A stretch of 17,742 nt of DNA from an uncultured Thiotrichaceae bacterium (lineage in GTDB: Bacteria; Pseudomonadota; Gammaproteobacteria; Thiotrichales; Thiotrichaceae): the NCBI GenBank assembly GCA_902727945.1, contig CACVAV010000300.1, positions 1-17,742 of the forward strand, given 5' to 3'. Within the stretch, counting starts at the first letter, position 1. Each line of letters opens with the position of its first letter. Shown here in pieces: positions 7,776-14,616 of the stretch. A program made the translations under genes and the position numbers. A model generated the notes under the pieces. That model was not told the origin of the DNA and searched no databases. It saw nothing but the letters and a program-made list of their open reading frames with translations.

Positions 7776-8288
7776 CTACTCTTTACGCGTGTAATCACCA
7801 TCAATGGTAGCCGGATCACTCTTTTGAGTAACCGCATCAGCGGAGCGCTGATCACTGTATCGGCCTGAGCTGTCGGTATGCATATAAGATGTGTATGAAG
7901 CGCTACCACCCCGCTGACTAAACTGGCCGGGTTTGGCACGACTTAGCATCGCCTTAGCCAACCATTTTCTGGAAAAAGGCAGTAAACAAGCAAAACCAAT
8001 CGCATCAGTGAAAAAACCGGGTGTCATTAATAGCGCACCACCAATAATCAGCATAACGCCTTCCAGCATAGCTGAAGCAGGTACTTCACCTTGCGCCACA
8101 GATGCCTGAAAACGCGCCAGTGTTGATAAGCCCTGCTGGCGCAACAGAAAAGCGCCCAACACAGCAGTGAAAACAACCAGTAGAATCGTTGGCAGAACGC
8201 CGATAACGCCACCCACCTGAATCAGCAAATAAATTTCAACCAGCGGGATGAGAAAAAATAAAACCGCAAACAGGGGGAACGTGCGCAC
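7776..8288 (-). CDS. fxsA: FxsA family inner-membrane protein
   Basis: A 170-aa membrane protein. In E. coli, extra FxsA relieves F-plasmid-dependent exclusion of phage T7; its normal role is not settled. Residues 1-25 and 27-50 are hydrophobic helices, the LLRQQG turn follows, and EGVMLIIGGALLMTPGFFTDAIGFACLLP (about 75-104) is the family signature. The C-terminal 60 residues are polar, Ser/Arg-rich and probably cytoplasmic. The start codon is GTG, chosen because AAGGAT lies 8 nt upstream. It sits directly upstream of groESL in the same orientation, the same neighbourhood as in E. coli, but with its own promoter. Confidence 0.93.
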   Translation of the reverse strand: MRTFPLFAVLFFLIPLVEIYLLIQVGGVIGVLPTILLVVFTAVLGAFLLRQQGLSTLARFQASVAQGEVPASAMLEGVMLIIGGALLMTPGFFTDAIGFACLLPFSRKWLAKAMLSRAKPGQFSQRGGSASYTSYMHTDSSGRYSDQRSADAVTQKSDPATIDGDYTRKE

Positions 8289-8322
8289 GACCAGACATCC
8301 TTTTCATAGTGGGTAAGCCTGC

Positions 8323-8331
8323 ATTATAACA
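8323..8331 (-). promoter_or_regulatory. Extended -10 promoter of fxsA
   Basis: Minus-strand TGT-TATAAT: a perfect -10 preceded by the TGn extension, 35 bp before the fxsA GTG. No good -35 is present at the right distance, consistent with an extended -10 promoter. Confidence 0.65.
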
Positions 8332-8400
8332 CCCTCAGTGTTCGCAGGTACTATGCCCATCATAACTTATCCGGTTATCTCATGGCATCTATAATCAAGG

Positions 8401-10233
8401 CTACCTGGAGTCTGCGATACCACTTTCACACAGACGAAGAAACGGAAATGGCTTGCCGCAATGGAAACCCTGCGCATAATCCACACCAATCGTGCGCAGC
8501 TGACTCATGGTTTCACTGTCTTCGACCAGTTCTGCAATGGTCTTTAATTGCATGACTTGCCCAACCTCATGTACGGCTTTAATCATCGCCGCATCCACCG
8601 CATTGGTCACCAGATTATGCACAAAATTACCATCAATTTTTAAATAAGCCAAAGGCAACTCCCTGACATAATTCAATGAAGAGAATCCGCTGCCAAAATT
8701 ATCTAACGCCAAGTGACAACCCAAAGCATCCAGCGCCATCATCAGACGTTTTGTTTGCATAAAATTAGCAATGGCTACTGACTCAGAGACTTCAAAGCAA
8801 AATAATACAGGATCGGTACCAAACTCTTTCATTTGCACTTCAATAAATCCAAATAAATCCGGATCTTGTACTGCCTGAGACGATAAATTAATCATGAAGC
8901 GGGTACGTATACCTTGCGGATCATGAAATTTATTTTCTGCGGCAGTCATAAGCACTCTGCGAATAATCCAGCGGTCAATACGCCCCATCATATCCAACCG
9001 GTCAGCAGCGGGCAGAAAACTCCCGGGGCTAAGCAGGTGTTTACGAAAAGGCAGGCGCAAGAGCACCTCATAATGCTGATAGGTATCATTAGTTGCTTGT
9101 AAATCAACGATGGGCTGTACAAACAGGATGAAGCGATCATTCTCCATCGCCAAATCCAATAATTTGCCCCAATCCGTACGACGCTGTTCAACGTGGTAGG
9201 AGTCATCGGCATTAATATGGGCAAATGTCTGCCCGCGTCCCAACGCTTTAGCGGTATAACAAGCCTTATCTGCATCAGAAAATAAGGTTTTAACCGATAA
9301 CGCTGATGAGGGTAAAAATTCAACCAAACCAATACTTGCGGAAATGCTAAATACCCGTTCTTCCCAGCTGAACTGATGATTTTTTAATTCAACCAGGACT
9401 CCATCCATGATACGCCGCGCTTTCTCAACCTCACACCCTTCAAGGAAAATAGCAAACTCATCTCCCCCCAGACGAGCCACCTTGTCTGACTGGCGAACTG
9501 CTTTCTGAAATATGTGTGAGGCCTGCTTTAACAGTTCATCGCCCGCCTGATGGCCACAAGAGTCATTCACCGTTTTAAATCTGTCCAGGTCGATGCTGAC
9601 CAGCACATGAGTTCTTAGCTCACCGGCCTCATTGTTGACAGCCTGCTCTAAATATTCTTCAAAGCTTCTCCGGTTCATTAGCCCTGTTAATGCATCATGA
9701 GAGGCTTGTTGATAAAGTTCATTTATCACCCTGCGGTCTGTCTGCACATCCCGGAAAATAAAAACCAAGGTCTTATCTTTATCCTGAAGGAAAGAAGTAT
9801 GCAACTCAACAAAACAGGAATCGCCTTCATGGGGGTTCAGTTTAACCCGTCCAAATTGCAATAAATGCTGAGGATGTGACCTGTGTAACTCCATAATTTT
9901 TGGTGCCAGGGCGTTCCCCTGAGAATCTTCAAGATCAAGAATTTCACCCACCGGCTTACCCACCGCTTTCTTAGCCGTGGAACCAATCATCTGCTGTGCG
10001 CTATGGTTGATATACAGCACTTTCCCTTGTTTATTTACCGTCAGAACACCACCCGCCAGTGCTTCAAGAATCCATTCTGCGCTATCGGGGGTATTCGTCT
10101 TTACCTGGAATAGCCCGGATGACAAAGATTTCGGTTTATTCTCATCGGACGTAACTTTTCTACTGCTCTTCACCCAAGGGAGTACTACTGGATACAGGTC
10201 ACGAAAATGCTGAATTTTTTTCCACATAGACAT
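8401..10233 (-). CDS. PAS-GGDEF-EAL c-di-GMP signalling protein
   Basis: A 610-aa protein with no predicted membrane segment. A PAS domain spans about 52-165, then GGDEF (about 172-340) and EAL (about 355-600). The cyclase domain looks competent: GGDEF at 256-260 is intact, and the product-inhibition site RxxD (RQSD, 247-250) sits exactly five residues upstream. The phosphodiesterase domain deviates: EAL is EVL (389-391), and the metal-binding DDFG is DNFG (511-514). INLS, FEVSE, LKID and QGF are kept. It may therefore be mainly a cyclase, or a weak hydrolase. Two ATGs lie two codons apart; neither has a recognisable Shine-Dalgarno and the leader is very A/T rich. It is divergent from the H-NS-like gene. 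Confidence 0.93.
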   Translation of the reverse strand: MSMWKKIQHFRDLYPVVLPWVKSSRKVTSDENKPKSLSSGLFQVKTNTPDSAEWILEALAGGVLTVNKQGKVLYINHSAQQMIGSTAKKAVGKPVGEILDLEDSQGNALAPKIMELHRSHPQHLLQFGRVKLNPHEGDSCFVELHTSFLQDKDKTLVFIFRDVQTDRRVINELYQQASHDALTGLMNRRSFEEYLEQAVNNEAGELRTHVLVSIDLDRFKTVNDSCGHQAGDELLKQASHIFQKAVRQSDKVARLGGDEFAIFLEGCEVEKARRIMDGVLVELKNHQFSWEERVFSISASIGLVEFLPSSALSVKTLFSDADKACYTAKALGRGQTFAHINADDSYHVEQRRTDWGKLLDLAMENDRFILFVQPIVDLQATNDTYQHYEVLLRLPFRKHLLSPGSFLPAADRLDMMGRIDRWIIRRVLMTAAENKFHDPQGIRTRFMINLSSQAVQDPDLFGFIEVQMKEFGTDPVLFCFEVSESVAIANFMQTKRLMMALDALGCHLALDNFGSGFSSLNYVRELPLAYLKIDGNFVHNLVTNAVDAAMIKAVHEVGQVMQLKTIAELVEDSETMSQLRTIGVDYAQGFHCGKPFPFLRLCESGIADSR

Positions 10234-10315
10234 AAGTATTTTTTATTTCTTAATTTTTTTACAAATACTAAACAGCTTACCCGGGCTTAGCCACAAAGGC
10301 CTGCCGGACGGTCTG

Positions 10316-10336
10316 AATGGTTGAAATTCAACCATT
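10316..10336. repeat. Perfect 21-bp palindrome
   Basis: Arms AATGGTTGAA and TTCAACCATT are separated by a single A. It is flanked by CGGTC (10309-10313) and GACCG (10354-10358), which could extend it as an outer stem. It lies 83 bp upstream of the GGDEF-EAL start. It could be a dimeric repressor's operator or a cruciform/RNA hairpin. Confidence 0.85.
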
Positions 10337-10395
10337 ACAGTAATAAACGGCTCGACCGGCTATTTTCAGAAATCAAAGTTCATTGCGGGGCAGAA

Positions 10396-10406
10396 CTGAA
10401 ATTCAG
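10396..10406. repeat. Second palindrome sharing the TGAAATTCA core
   Basis: CTGAA-A-TTCAG, a perfect 11-bp odd palindrome whose centre is 75 bp from that of the 21-bp palindrome and which shares its central nine bases. Confidence 0.6.
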
Positions 10407-10607
10407 AACGGCCAATAATTTTTACAGGCATTCTCACCTGTTAGTTTTATTTCCCACCGTCAAATCTATTATTCAAGCGCCAAAGCTCAGGCCAAAAATA
10501 ATTATCTTATATTCGCTATTTAAAATAAGTGTGAGCCTGGGCACTTGAGCAAAAGCAGTTCAGGTAAAGTCGTGCATATCACTGAAACCCAAGAGGGTGT
10601 AGGAATA

Positions 10608-10619
10608 ACTAGTATTAGT
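10608..10619. promoter_or_regulatory. Operator-like 12-mer, copy 1
   Basis: ACTAGTATTAGT, a near-palindrome (10 of 12 bases match its own reverse complement) located 10 bp upstream of the -35 of the H-NS-like gene. An identical copy is upstream of dsbD. No regulator is identified. Confidence 0.45.
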
Positions 10620-10629
10620 TTAATCTTTC

Positions 10630-10658
10630 TTGACTAAGATAAATATCCACTATATATT
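10630..10658 (+). promoter_or_regulatory. Promoter of the H-NS-like gene
   Basis: TTGACT (10630-10635), 17-nt spacer, TATATT (10653-10658): both hexamers 5/6. Expected start near 10665, giving a leader of about 44 nt. Confidence 0.8.
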
Positions 10659-10708
10659 CCGTCGTGTTGGAAATATTTATTAAAATTATGTAGAGAGAGC
10701 ATATAAAA

Positions 10709-11020
10709 ATGTCGAATATAGATTTAGATAACCTGAGTATCAGTGAACTGGGTAACCTGAAGAGCACGATTGATTCAGCCATTGAAAACAAACGTCAGAC
10801 TGAGCTGTTAGACGTCCGCCAAAAACTGGATCAGTTAATCGACGCTTCACCGTTTACATTGCAGGAAGTAATGGAAGCGAAAGCAATGCGCAAACCTGTA
10901 AAGCCTAAATACAGACACCCTGATGATGCAAGTATGACATGGACCGGTCGTGGTAGAAGGCCTCGTTGGGTTGACGAGTGTATAAATGCAGGTACATCAC
11001 TGGATGATATGACTATTTAG
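10709..11020 (+). CDS. H-NS family nucleoid-associated protein
   Basis: A 103-aa DNA-binding protein of the histone-like H-NS family. The N-terminal 1-60 is helical and charged, as expected for the oligomerisation part; the C-terminal domain has TWTGRGRRPRWV at 77-88, the AT-hook-like GRGRxPxW loop that enters A/T-rich minor grooves, preceded by the KYRHPDD linker. It is about 30 residues shorter than E. coli H-NS and more like the short H-NS-like proteins of Xanthomonas and Burkholderia. The likely role is silencing of A/T-rich or acquired DNA and nucleoid structuring; the targets cannot be told from here. Ribosome-binding site is a weak AGAGAGAG. It has its own promoter and terminator. Confidence 0.92.
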   Translation: MSNIDLDNLSISELGNLKSTIDSAIENKRQTELLDVRQKLDQLIDASPFTLQEVMEAKAMRKPVKPKYRHPDDASMTWTGRGRRPRWVDECINAGTSLDDMTI

Positions 11021-11040
11021 CCACTTACCACCACTCAATG

Positions 11041-11083
11041 ATTGGTACAACAGACCCTTTATAACTGTTGTGCCAATTAGTTT
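11041..11083 (+). terminator. Terminator of the H-NS-like gene
   Basis: ATTGGTACAACAG (11041-11053) pairs with CTGTTGTGCCAAT (11065-11077) over 13 bp with one T-G wobble, an 11-nt loop, then TAGTTTT. It starts 20 bp after the stop. Confidence 0.8.
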
Positions 11084-11183
11084 TAAGTATCATCACCATT
11101 TCTTGTATTTATAAAAAAATCTAATCCCCCGCCTACTTTCCCTGAATTTCTTAGACAAGGCTTTGCTGTTCATCCATATTTCT

Positions 11184-11213
11184 ACTAGTATTAGTGCGCT
11201 TGGTAACTAATAC
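11184..11213. promoter_or_regulatory. Operator-like 12-mer, copy 2, with inverted half
   Basis: ACTAGTATTAGT (11184-11195) is identical to the copy at 10608. Its GTATTAGT part (11188-11195) forms a perfect inverted repeat with ACTAATAC (11206-11213) across 10 nt. It lies 38-67 bp upstream of the dsbD ATG, where a promoter is expected; TAGTAT inside it could be the -10. Confidence 0.45.
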
Positions 11214-11250
11214 GCCCCTTCCCCTCACGGATGTAAAGAGTTCTCTTGTA

Positions 11251-13545
11251 ATGAAAAACTTGCTGACATTTCTTGTATTATTTGTAATTAGCTTCAATGC
11301 TCATGCACTTAAGCAGGAAGATTTACTCCACCCGGACAAAGCATTCCAGGTTTCTGCGACTGCAATCGATGGAAACAATGTCAGGCTGACATGGGAAGTA
11401 GCAGAAGGGTATTACTTATACAGAGAACGGCTTTCGTTTACCTCCGGCAATGAAGGCATATCACTTCTCAGCGATACTGCCAGCTACCCGAAAGGAGATC
11501 TTAAAGATGATCCTACCTTCGGTGAGACCGAGGTCTATCACAAAACTTTCTCTATCGACATTCCGCTAACAAGGCAAGGTGATGCACTCAATGCAGCCGA
11601 ACTAGCCCTTAAAACAAAGTACCAGGGGTGTGCTGACGCCGGTTTATGCTATCCCCCCCAACGAAAGACAGTCACAGTTCCCCTTCCTGTACTGGCCACT
11701 ACCGACAATACCACCGGCAATAATGAAAACCTCACCCAAAATAAAACCACTGCACCAGAAGCGCCCTTAACGACAGACAAGGATAAAACGACTAAGACCA
11801 CTCCGGGCGGCACGAGTAGCACAAAAGCATTATCATCTGACGAAGCACTCAGATTTTCACTGGAGGCAACCGATAAACGCACCCTGCGTGCCCGCTGGGA
11901 AATACTGCCGGGTCATCACCTGTATCGCAATAAAATCAATTTTAGCGCCAGCAGTCCGGACAATGCGCAACTGGGTGACATCCAGTTTCCGGAAGGCCGA
12001 ATCGTCAATGATGAGTTTTTTGGTGAAGTAGAAATCTATGACCAGAACATAGACATCGCTATTCCGCTATTAACATCAGACATTGAAGAGCTGACTATCC
12101 AGGCTCAGTACCAGGGCTGCTCAAATGATGCCAGAGTATGTTACCCCCCCATTAACAAAGAAATTACACTCTCTCTCGCTGGCTTACCGGAACAAAGTGC
12201 TTCAGCGGAATCAGGTTTTGGATCAGGCGTACTCACCGAAGAATACTTCTCCGGCAGCTTTATCGGCACCCTGTCAATCTTCTTTATTATCGGACTCGGA
12301 CTCTCGTTAACACCCTGCATTTTTCCGATGATTCCGATTTTATCCGGTATTGTGGCAGGGCAAGCTAACCTTTCTGCCAATAAAGCCTTTCTTTTATCAC
12401 TGGTTTACGTAACGGCAAGTGCAACGGCTTACGCATTAATCGGTCTGGCTTTTGGCTTTTTTGGTGAAAATTTGCAAGCAAGCCTACAGCACCCAGTTGC
12501 CATCGGCCTGTTTGCTGCATTATTTGTGGTACTGGCCTTTTCAATGTTTGGCTTCTTTGAACTGCAGATGCCAAACCGCATTCAGTCCCGCCTGAATGAG
12601 ATCAGCAGCAATCAACGCGGAGGCAGTTTACTCGGCGCGGCCATTATGGGCTTTCTATCCACACTGATTGTCGGGCCTTGTGTCGCTCCGGCGTTAGCTG
12701 CTGCGCTGACTTATATTGCTGATACCAAAGACGCCCTACTGGGTGCCTCAGCATTATTCAGCATGGGCTTTGGCATGGGCGTCATCCTACTGGTAGTTGG
12801 CACCCTGGGTGGACACCTCCTGCCCAAGGCAGGCGGTTGGATGGATGTCATCAAATCCTTATTCGGCATTATGCTGTTAGGTATGGCCATCTGGATGCTC
12901 AGCCGCATCACCTCGACTACCGTCACCATGTTACTCATCGGTACGTTACTGGTATCATCCGGTATCTACATGGGCGCTCTGGATAAATTACATGAAGAAA
13001 CAACCGGCTGGGATCGTTTCTGGAAAAGTATCGGCCTGATTTTACTATTCTTTGGCTTCGCCCAATTGATAGGCGTCGTGTTAGGCAACCAAAATATAAT
13101 GCACCCGCTCAAAGGTTCACTCTCCTTTACGGTCGCGGGTGAATCAACCGCTGGTAACACATCACAACATCAAGGCCTTGTCTTCAGACAAGTTAAGAAC
13201 GTATCTGAGCTGGATGCCGTTCTTAGTCAGGCCAAACAATCAGAACAACTGGTAATGCTGGATTTCTATGCTGACTGGTGTATTGACTGCATACGTATGG
13301 AAAAAAATGTATTTACCGTACCGGAAGTAGGTGACGATCTTAGCAATGTCATTATTCTGCAGGCTGATGTAACCGTCAGAGATGAGCATAGCGAAGGACT
13401 GGAAAAACGCTTCGGCATAGTTGGCCCGCCCACTATTATCTTTTTTGACACCCAGGGACAAGAAATACGTGGCCTGCGCATGATCGGTTATGAAGATACT
13501 CCGGCCTTCCGGAAACGGCTGAAACAGTTCACCCAAAACCAGTAA
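11251..13545 (+). CDS. dsbD: Thiol:disulfide interchange protein DsbD with duplicated N-terminal domain
   Basis: A 764-aa inner-membrane protein that carries electrons from cytoplasmic thioredoxin to periplasmic DsbC, DsbG and cytochrome c maturation partners. Signal peptide 1-19 (cleavage after AHA). Two nDsbD immunoglobulin-like domains follow, about 20-148 (Cys127, Cys133 in QGCADAGLCYPP) and about 196-312 (Cys290, Cys297 in QGCSNDARVCYPP), joined by a Thr/Asn/Lys linker. The membrane domain (about 335-612, eight helices) has the redox cysteines C356 (TPCIFP) and C477 (GPCVAP). The C-terminal thioredoxin-like domain has WCIDC (C677, C680). E. coli DsbD has one N-terminal domain and 565 aa; the duplication explains much of the excess. 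The start was chosen for the signal peptide; upstream GTG at 11194 is not credible. Confidence 0.95.
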   Translation: MKNLLTFLVLFVISFNAHALKQEDLLHPDKAFQVSATAIDGNNVRLTWEVAEGYYLYRERLSFTSGNEGISLLSDTASYPKGDLKDDPTFGETEVYHKTFSIDIPLTRQGDALNAAELALKTKYQGCADAGLCYPPQRKTVTVPLPVLATTDNTTGNNENLTQNKTTAPEAPLTTDKDKTTKTTPGGTSSTKALSSDEALRFSLEATDKRTLRARWEILPGHHLYRNKINFSASSPDNAQLGDIQFPEGRIVNDEFFGEVEIYDQNIDIAIPLLTSDIEELTIQAQYQGCSNDARVCYPPINKEITLSLAGLPEQSASAESGFGSGVLTEEYFSGSFIGTLSIFFIIGLGLSLTPCIFPMIPILSGIVAGQANLSANKAFLLSLVYVTASATAYALIGLAFGFFGENLQASLQHPVAIGLFAALFVVLAFSMFGFFELQMPNRIQSRLNEISSNQRGGSLLGAAIMGFLSTLIVGPCVAPALAAALTYIADTKDALLGASALFSMGFGMGVILLVVGTLGGHLLPKAGGWMDVIKSLFGIMLLGMAIWMLSRITSTTVTMLLIGTLLVSSGIYMGALDKLHEETTGWDRFWKSIGLILLFFGFAQLIGVVLGNQNIMHPLKGSLSFTVAGESTAGNTSQHQGLVFRQVKNVSELDAVLSQAKQSEQLVMLDFYADWCIDCIRMEKNVFTVPEVGDDLSNVIILQADVTVRDEHSEGLEKRFGIVGPPTIIFFDTQGQEIRGLRMIGYEDTPAFRKRLKQFTQNQ

Positions 13546-13651
13546 CTCCGGCAATTTTTTAACTCAGTCAGCAAAAATTCATCTGGCTTGCATATACTGC
13601 TCCTGATAACAACAAAGTTGCTAAAAAAGCACAACACAGGAGTAAGACAGA

Positions 13652-13846
13652 ATGTCTGTTAATGATAAAAATAATAATCCTACACCTTTAGATGTAGAAA
13701 AAAACATTAATGAAACGGTGGAAACAAACACGGATCAGGAAAAAAAACCGCATATTATTCGCAGGAATATTGAAGACCATTTAGCGGAGCGGGCACTGAA
13801 AAAGCGTTTGACCGATATTTTTGATGATGATTTTTTATTAGATTAG
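13652..13846 (+). CDS. PA3496-like small protein
   Basis: A 64-aa, highly charged, probably cytoplasmic protein with no signal peptide or membrane segment. The first 30 residues are Asn/Glu/Thr rich and likely disordered. The C-terminal half IIRRNIEDHLAERALKKRL followed by an acidic DDDF end resembles the RRxIEDxxExRxL pattern of the short PA3496 family, annotated as putative envelope-integrity proteins in pseudomonads; its function is not established. AGGAG lies 9 nt before the ATG and supports translation. It follows dsbD by 106 bp on the same strand and converges on hda. Family placement is from motif similarity only. Confidence 0.7.
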   Translation: MSVNDKNNNPTPLDVEKNINETVETNTDQEKKPHIIRRNIEDHLAERALKKRLTDIFDDDFLLD

Positions 13847-13875
13847 AGTATAAAAAATAAGTTATCAGAAAGTTT

Positions 13876-13890
13876 TATAAAAGTTTTATA
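13876..13890. repeat. A/T palindrome between convergent genes
   Basis: TATAAAA-G-TTTTATA, 7+1+7 perfect, overlapping a 10-bp direct repeat (AAGTTTTATA at 13870 and 13881). It lies between the stops of the PA3496-like gene and hda and may act weakly as a bidirectional terminator. Confidence 0.4.
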
Positions 13891-13911
13891 CCTGGATTAG
13901 CTGTAGAACGG

Positions 13912-14616
13912 CTAGCGACACCATTCTTCCTGCAAGACCTTCTGGACAAACTGGCGGGTTATTTTCCGGCCATCATTCAGGCTTTCAGTATCCAGATGTT
14001 GCAATAAAATCATCAAACTTTGCATATCCTGAGGAATATTTTTGCCGATGTAGCTTGCGGCCTGATCAGTGATTTCAAGACCACGGTTACGGGCACGCCA
14101 CTTGAAAACCTCCATTGCCTGCCCATCATCCAAACTGCGTAGTTGGTAAATCGGCCCCCAGCGTAATCTTGATGCCAAATCCGGTAATTCACAACCCAGC
14201 TCATGTGGTTTTTTTCCGGCACTCAGCAAAATAGCCTGTTTATTTTCCCGGCAGCGATTTATCAGGTGAAACAACGCCTCTTCCCATGCTTTATTACCCA
14301 TCACAGCATCAATATCGTCCAATGCCAACAGCGTTGCGCTGCCATCCAAGCCCGAGATCACACCGGTTCCAAACTGTGATAAATCACGTAACGACAAATA
14401 GGTAGCAGCATGGAAGTTCGCTTGTAAACGATAACAGCAAGCCTGCAACAAATGTGACTTACCGCTTCCGGAGTCGCCAAACACAAAAATCTGCGGGAAC
14501 TCCTCCCAGAACGGACTTTGCAATAAAGTCAGAATATCTTCATTCCCCGGCAACGGGCAAAATGACTCAAAACTCAAGCCATCAGGCAATGTGACATTCA
14601 GTGATAATTGCCTCAT
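13912..14616 (-). CDS. hda: DnaA regulatory inactivator Hda
   Basis: A 234-aa AAA+ protein that, bound to the DNA-loaded sliding clamp, stimulates hydrolysis of DnaA-bound ATP and so prevents re-initiation. The N-terminal clamp-binding motif QLSLNV is at 3-8 (QLSLPL in E. coli). Walker A GDSGSGKS is at 47-54, Walker B LLALDDID at 96-103, and the arginine-finger segment SRLRWG at 149-154. The sensor-2 region reads PQDMQSL (195-201), with Gln199 where E. coli Hda has Arg. It lacks the DnaA DNA-binding domain, which separates it from DnaA. Its ATG follows the perM stop with no gap and no good ribosome-binding site, implying coupling. Confidence 0.94.
   Translation of the reverse strand: MRQLSLNVTLPDGLSFESFCPLPGNEDILTLLQSPFWEEFPQIFVFGDSGSGKSHLLQACCYRLQANFHAATYLSLRDLSQFGTGVISGLDGSATLLALDDIDAVMGNKAWEEALFHLINRCRENKQAILLSAGKKPHELGCELPDLASRLRWGPIYQLRSLDDGQAMEVFKWRARNRGLEITDQAASYIGKNIPQDMQSLMILLQHLDTESLNDGRKITRQFVQKVLQEEWCR

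Larger units (their letters stand above)
10234..10708. other. 475-bp divergent intergenic region with palindromes
   Basis: Between the GGDEF-EAL gene (leftward) and the H-NS-like gene (rightward). It holds a perfect palindrome at 10316-10336, a second palindrome at 10396-10406, an operator-like 12-mer at 10608-10619, and the H-NS-like gene's promoter at 10630-10658. A 75-codon TTG-started frame here has no family resemblance or ribosome-binding site. I see no tRNA or recognised riboswitch, though I cannot exclude a small RNA. Confidence 0.8.

Noticed and set aside
10321..10548. 75-codon TTG-started frame in the divergent intergenic region
   Set aside because: Begins within the 21-bp palindrome, has no ribosome-binding site and no recognisable protein features.
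10535..10610. Possible c-di-GMP riboswitch upstream of the H-NS-like gene
   Set aside because: It only shows a small ACCC-AAGA-GGGT hairpin; the conserved GEMM core is absent, and the segment lies upstream of the predicted transcription start.
11194..11250. Upstream GTG start for DsbD
   Set aside because: It would bury the signal peptide behind 19 extra residues, has no ribosome-binding site and begins inside the repeated 12-mer.
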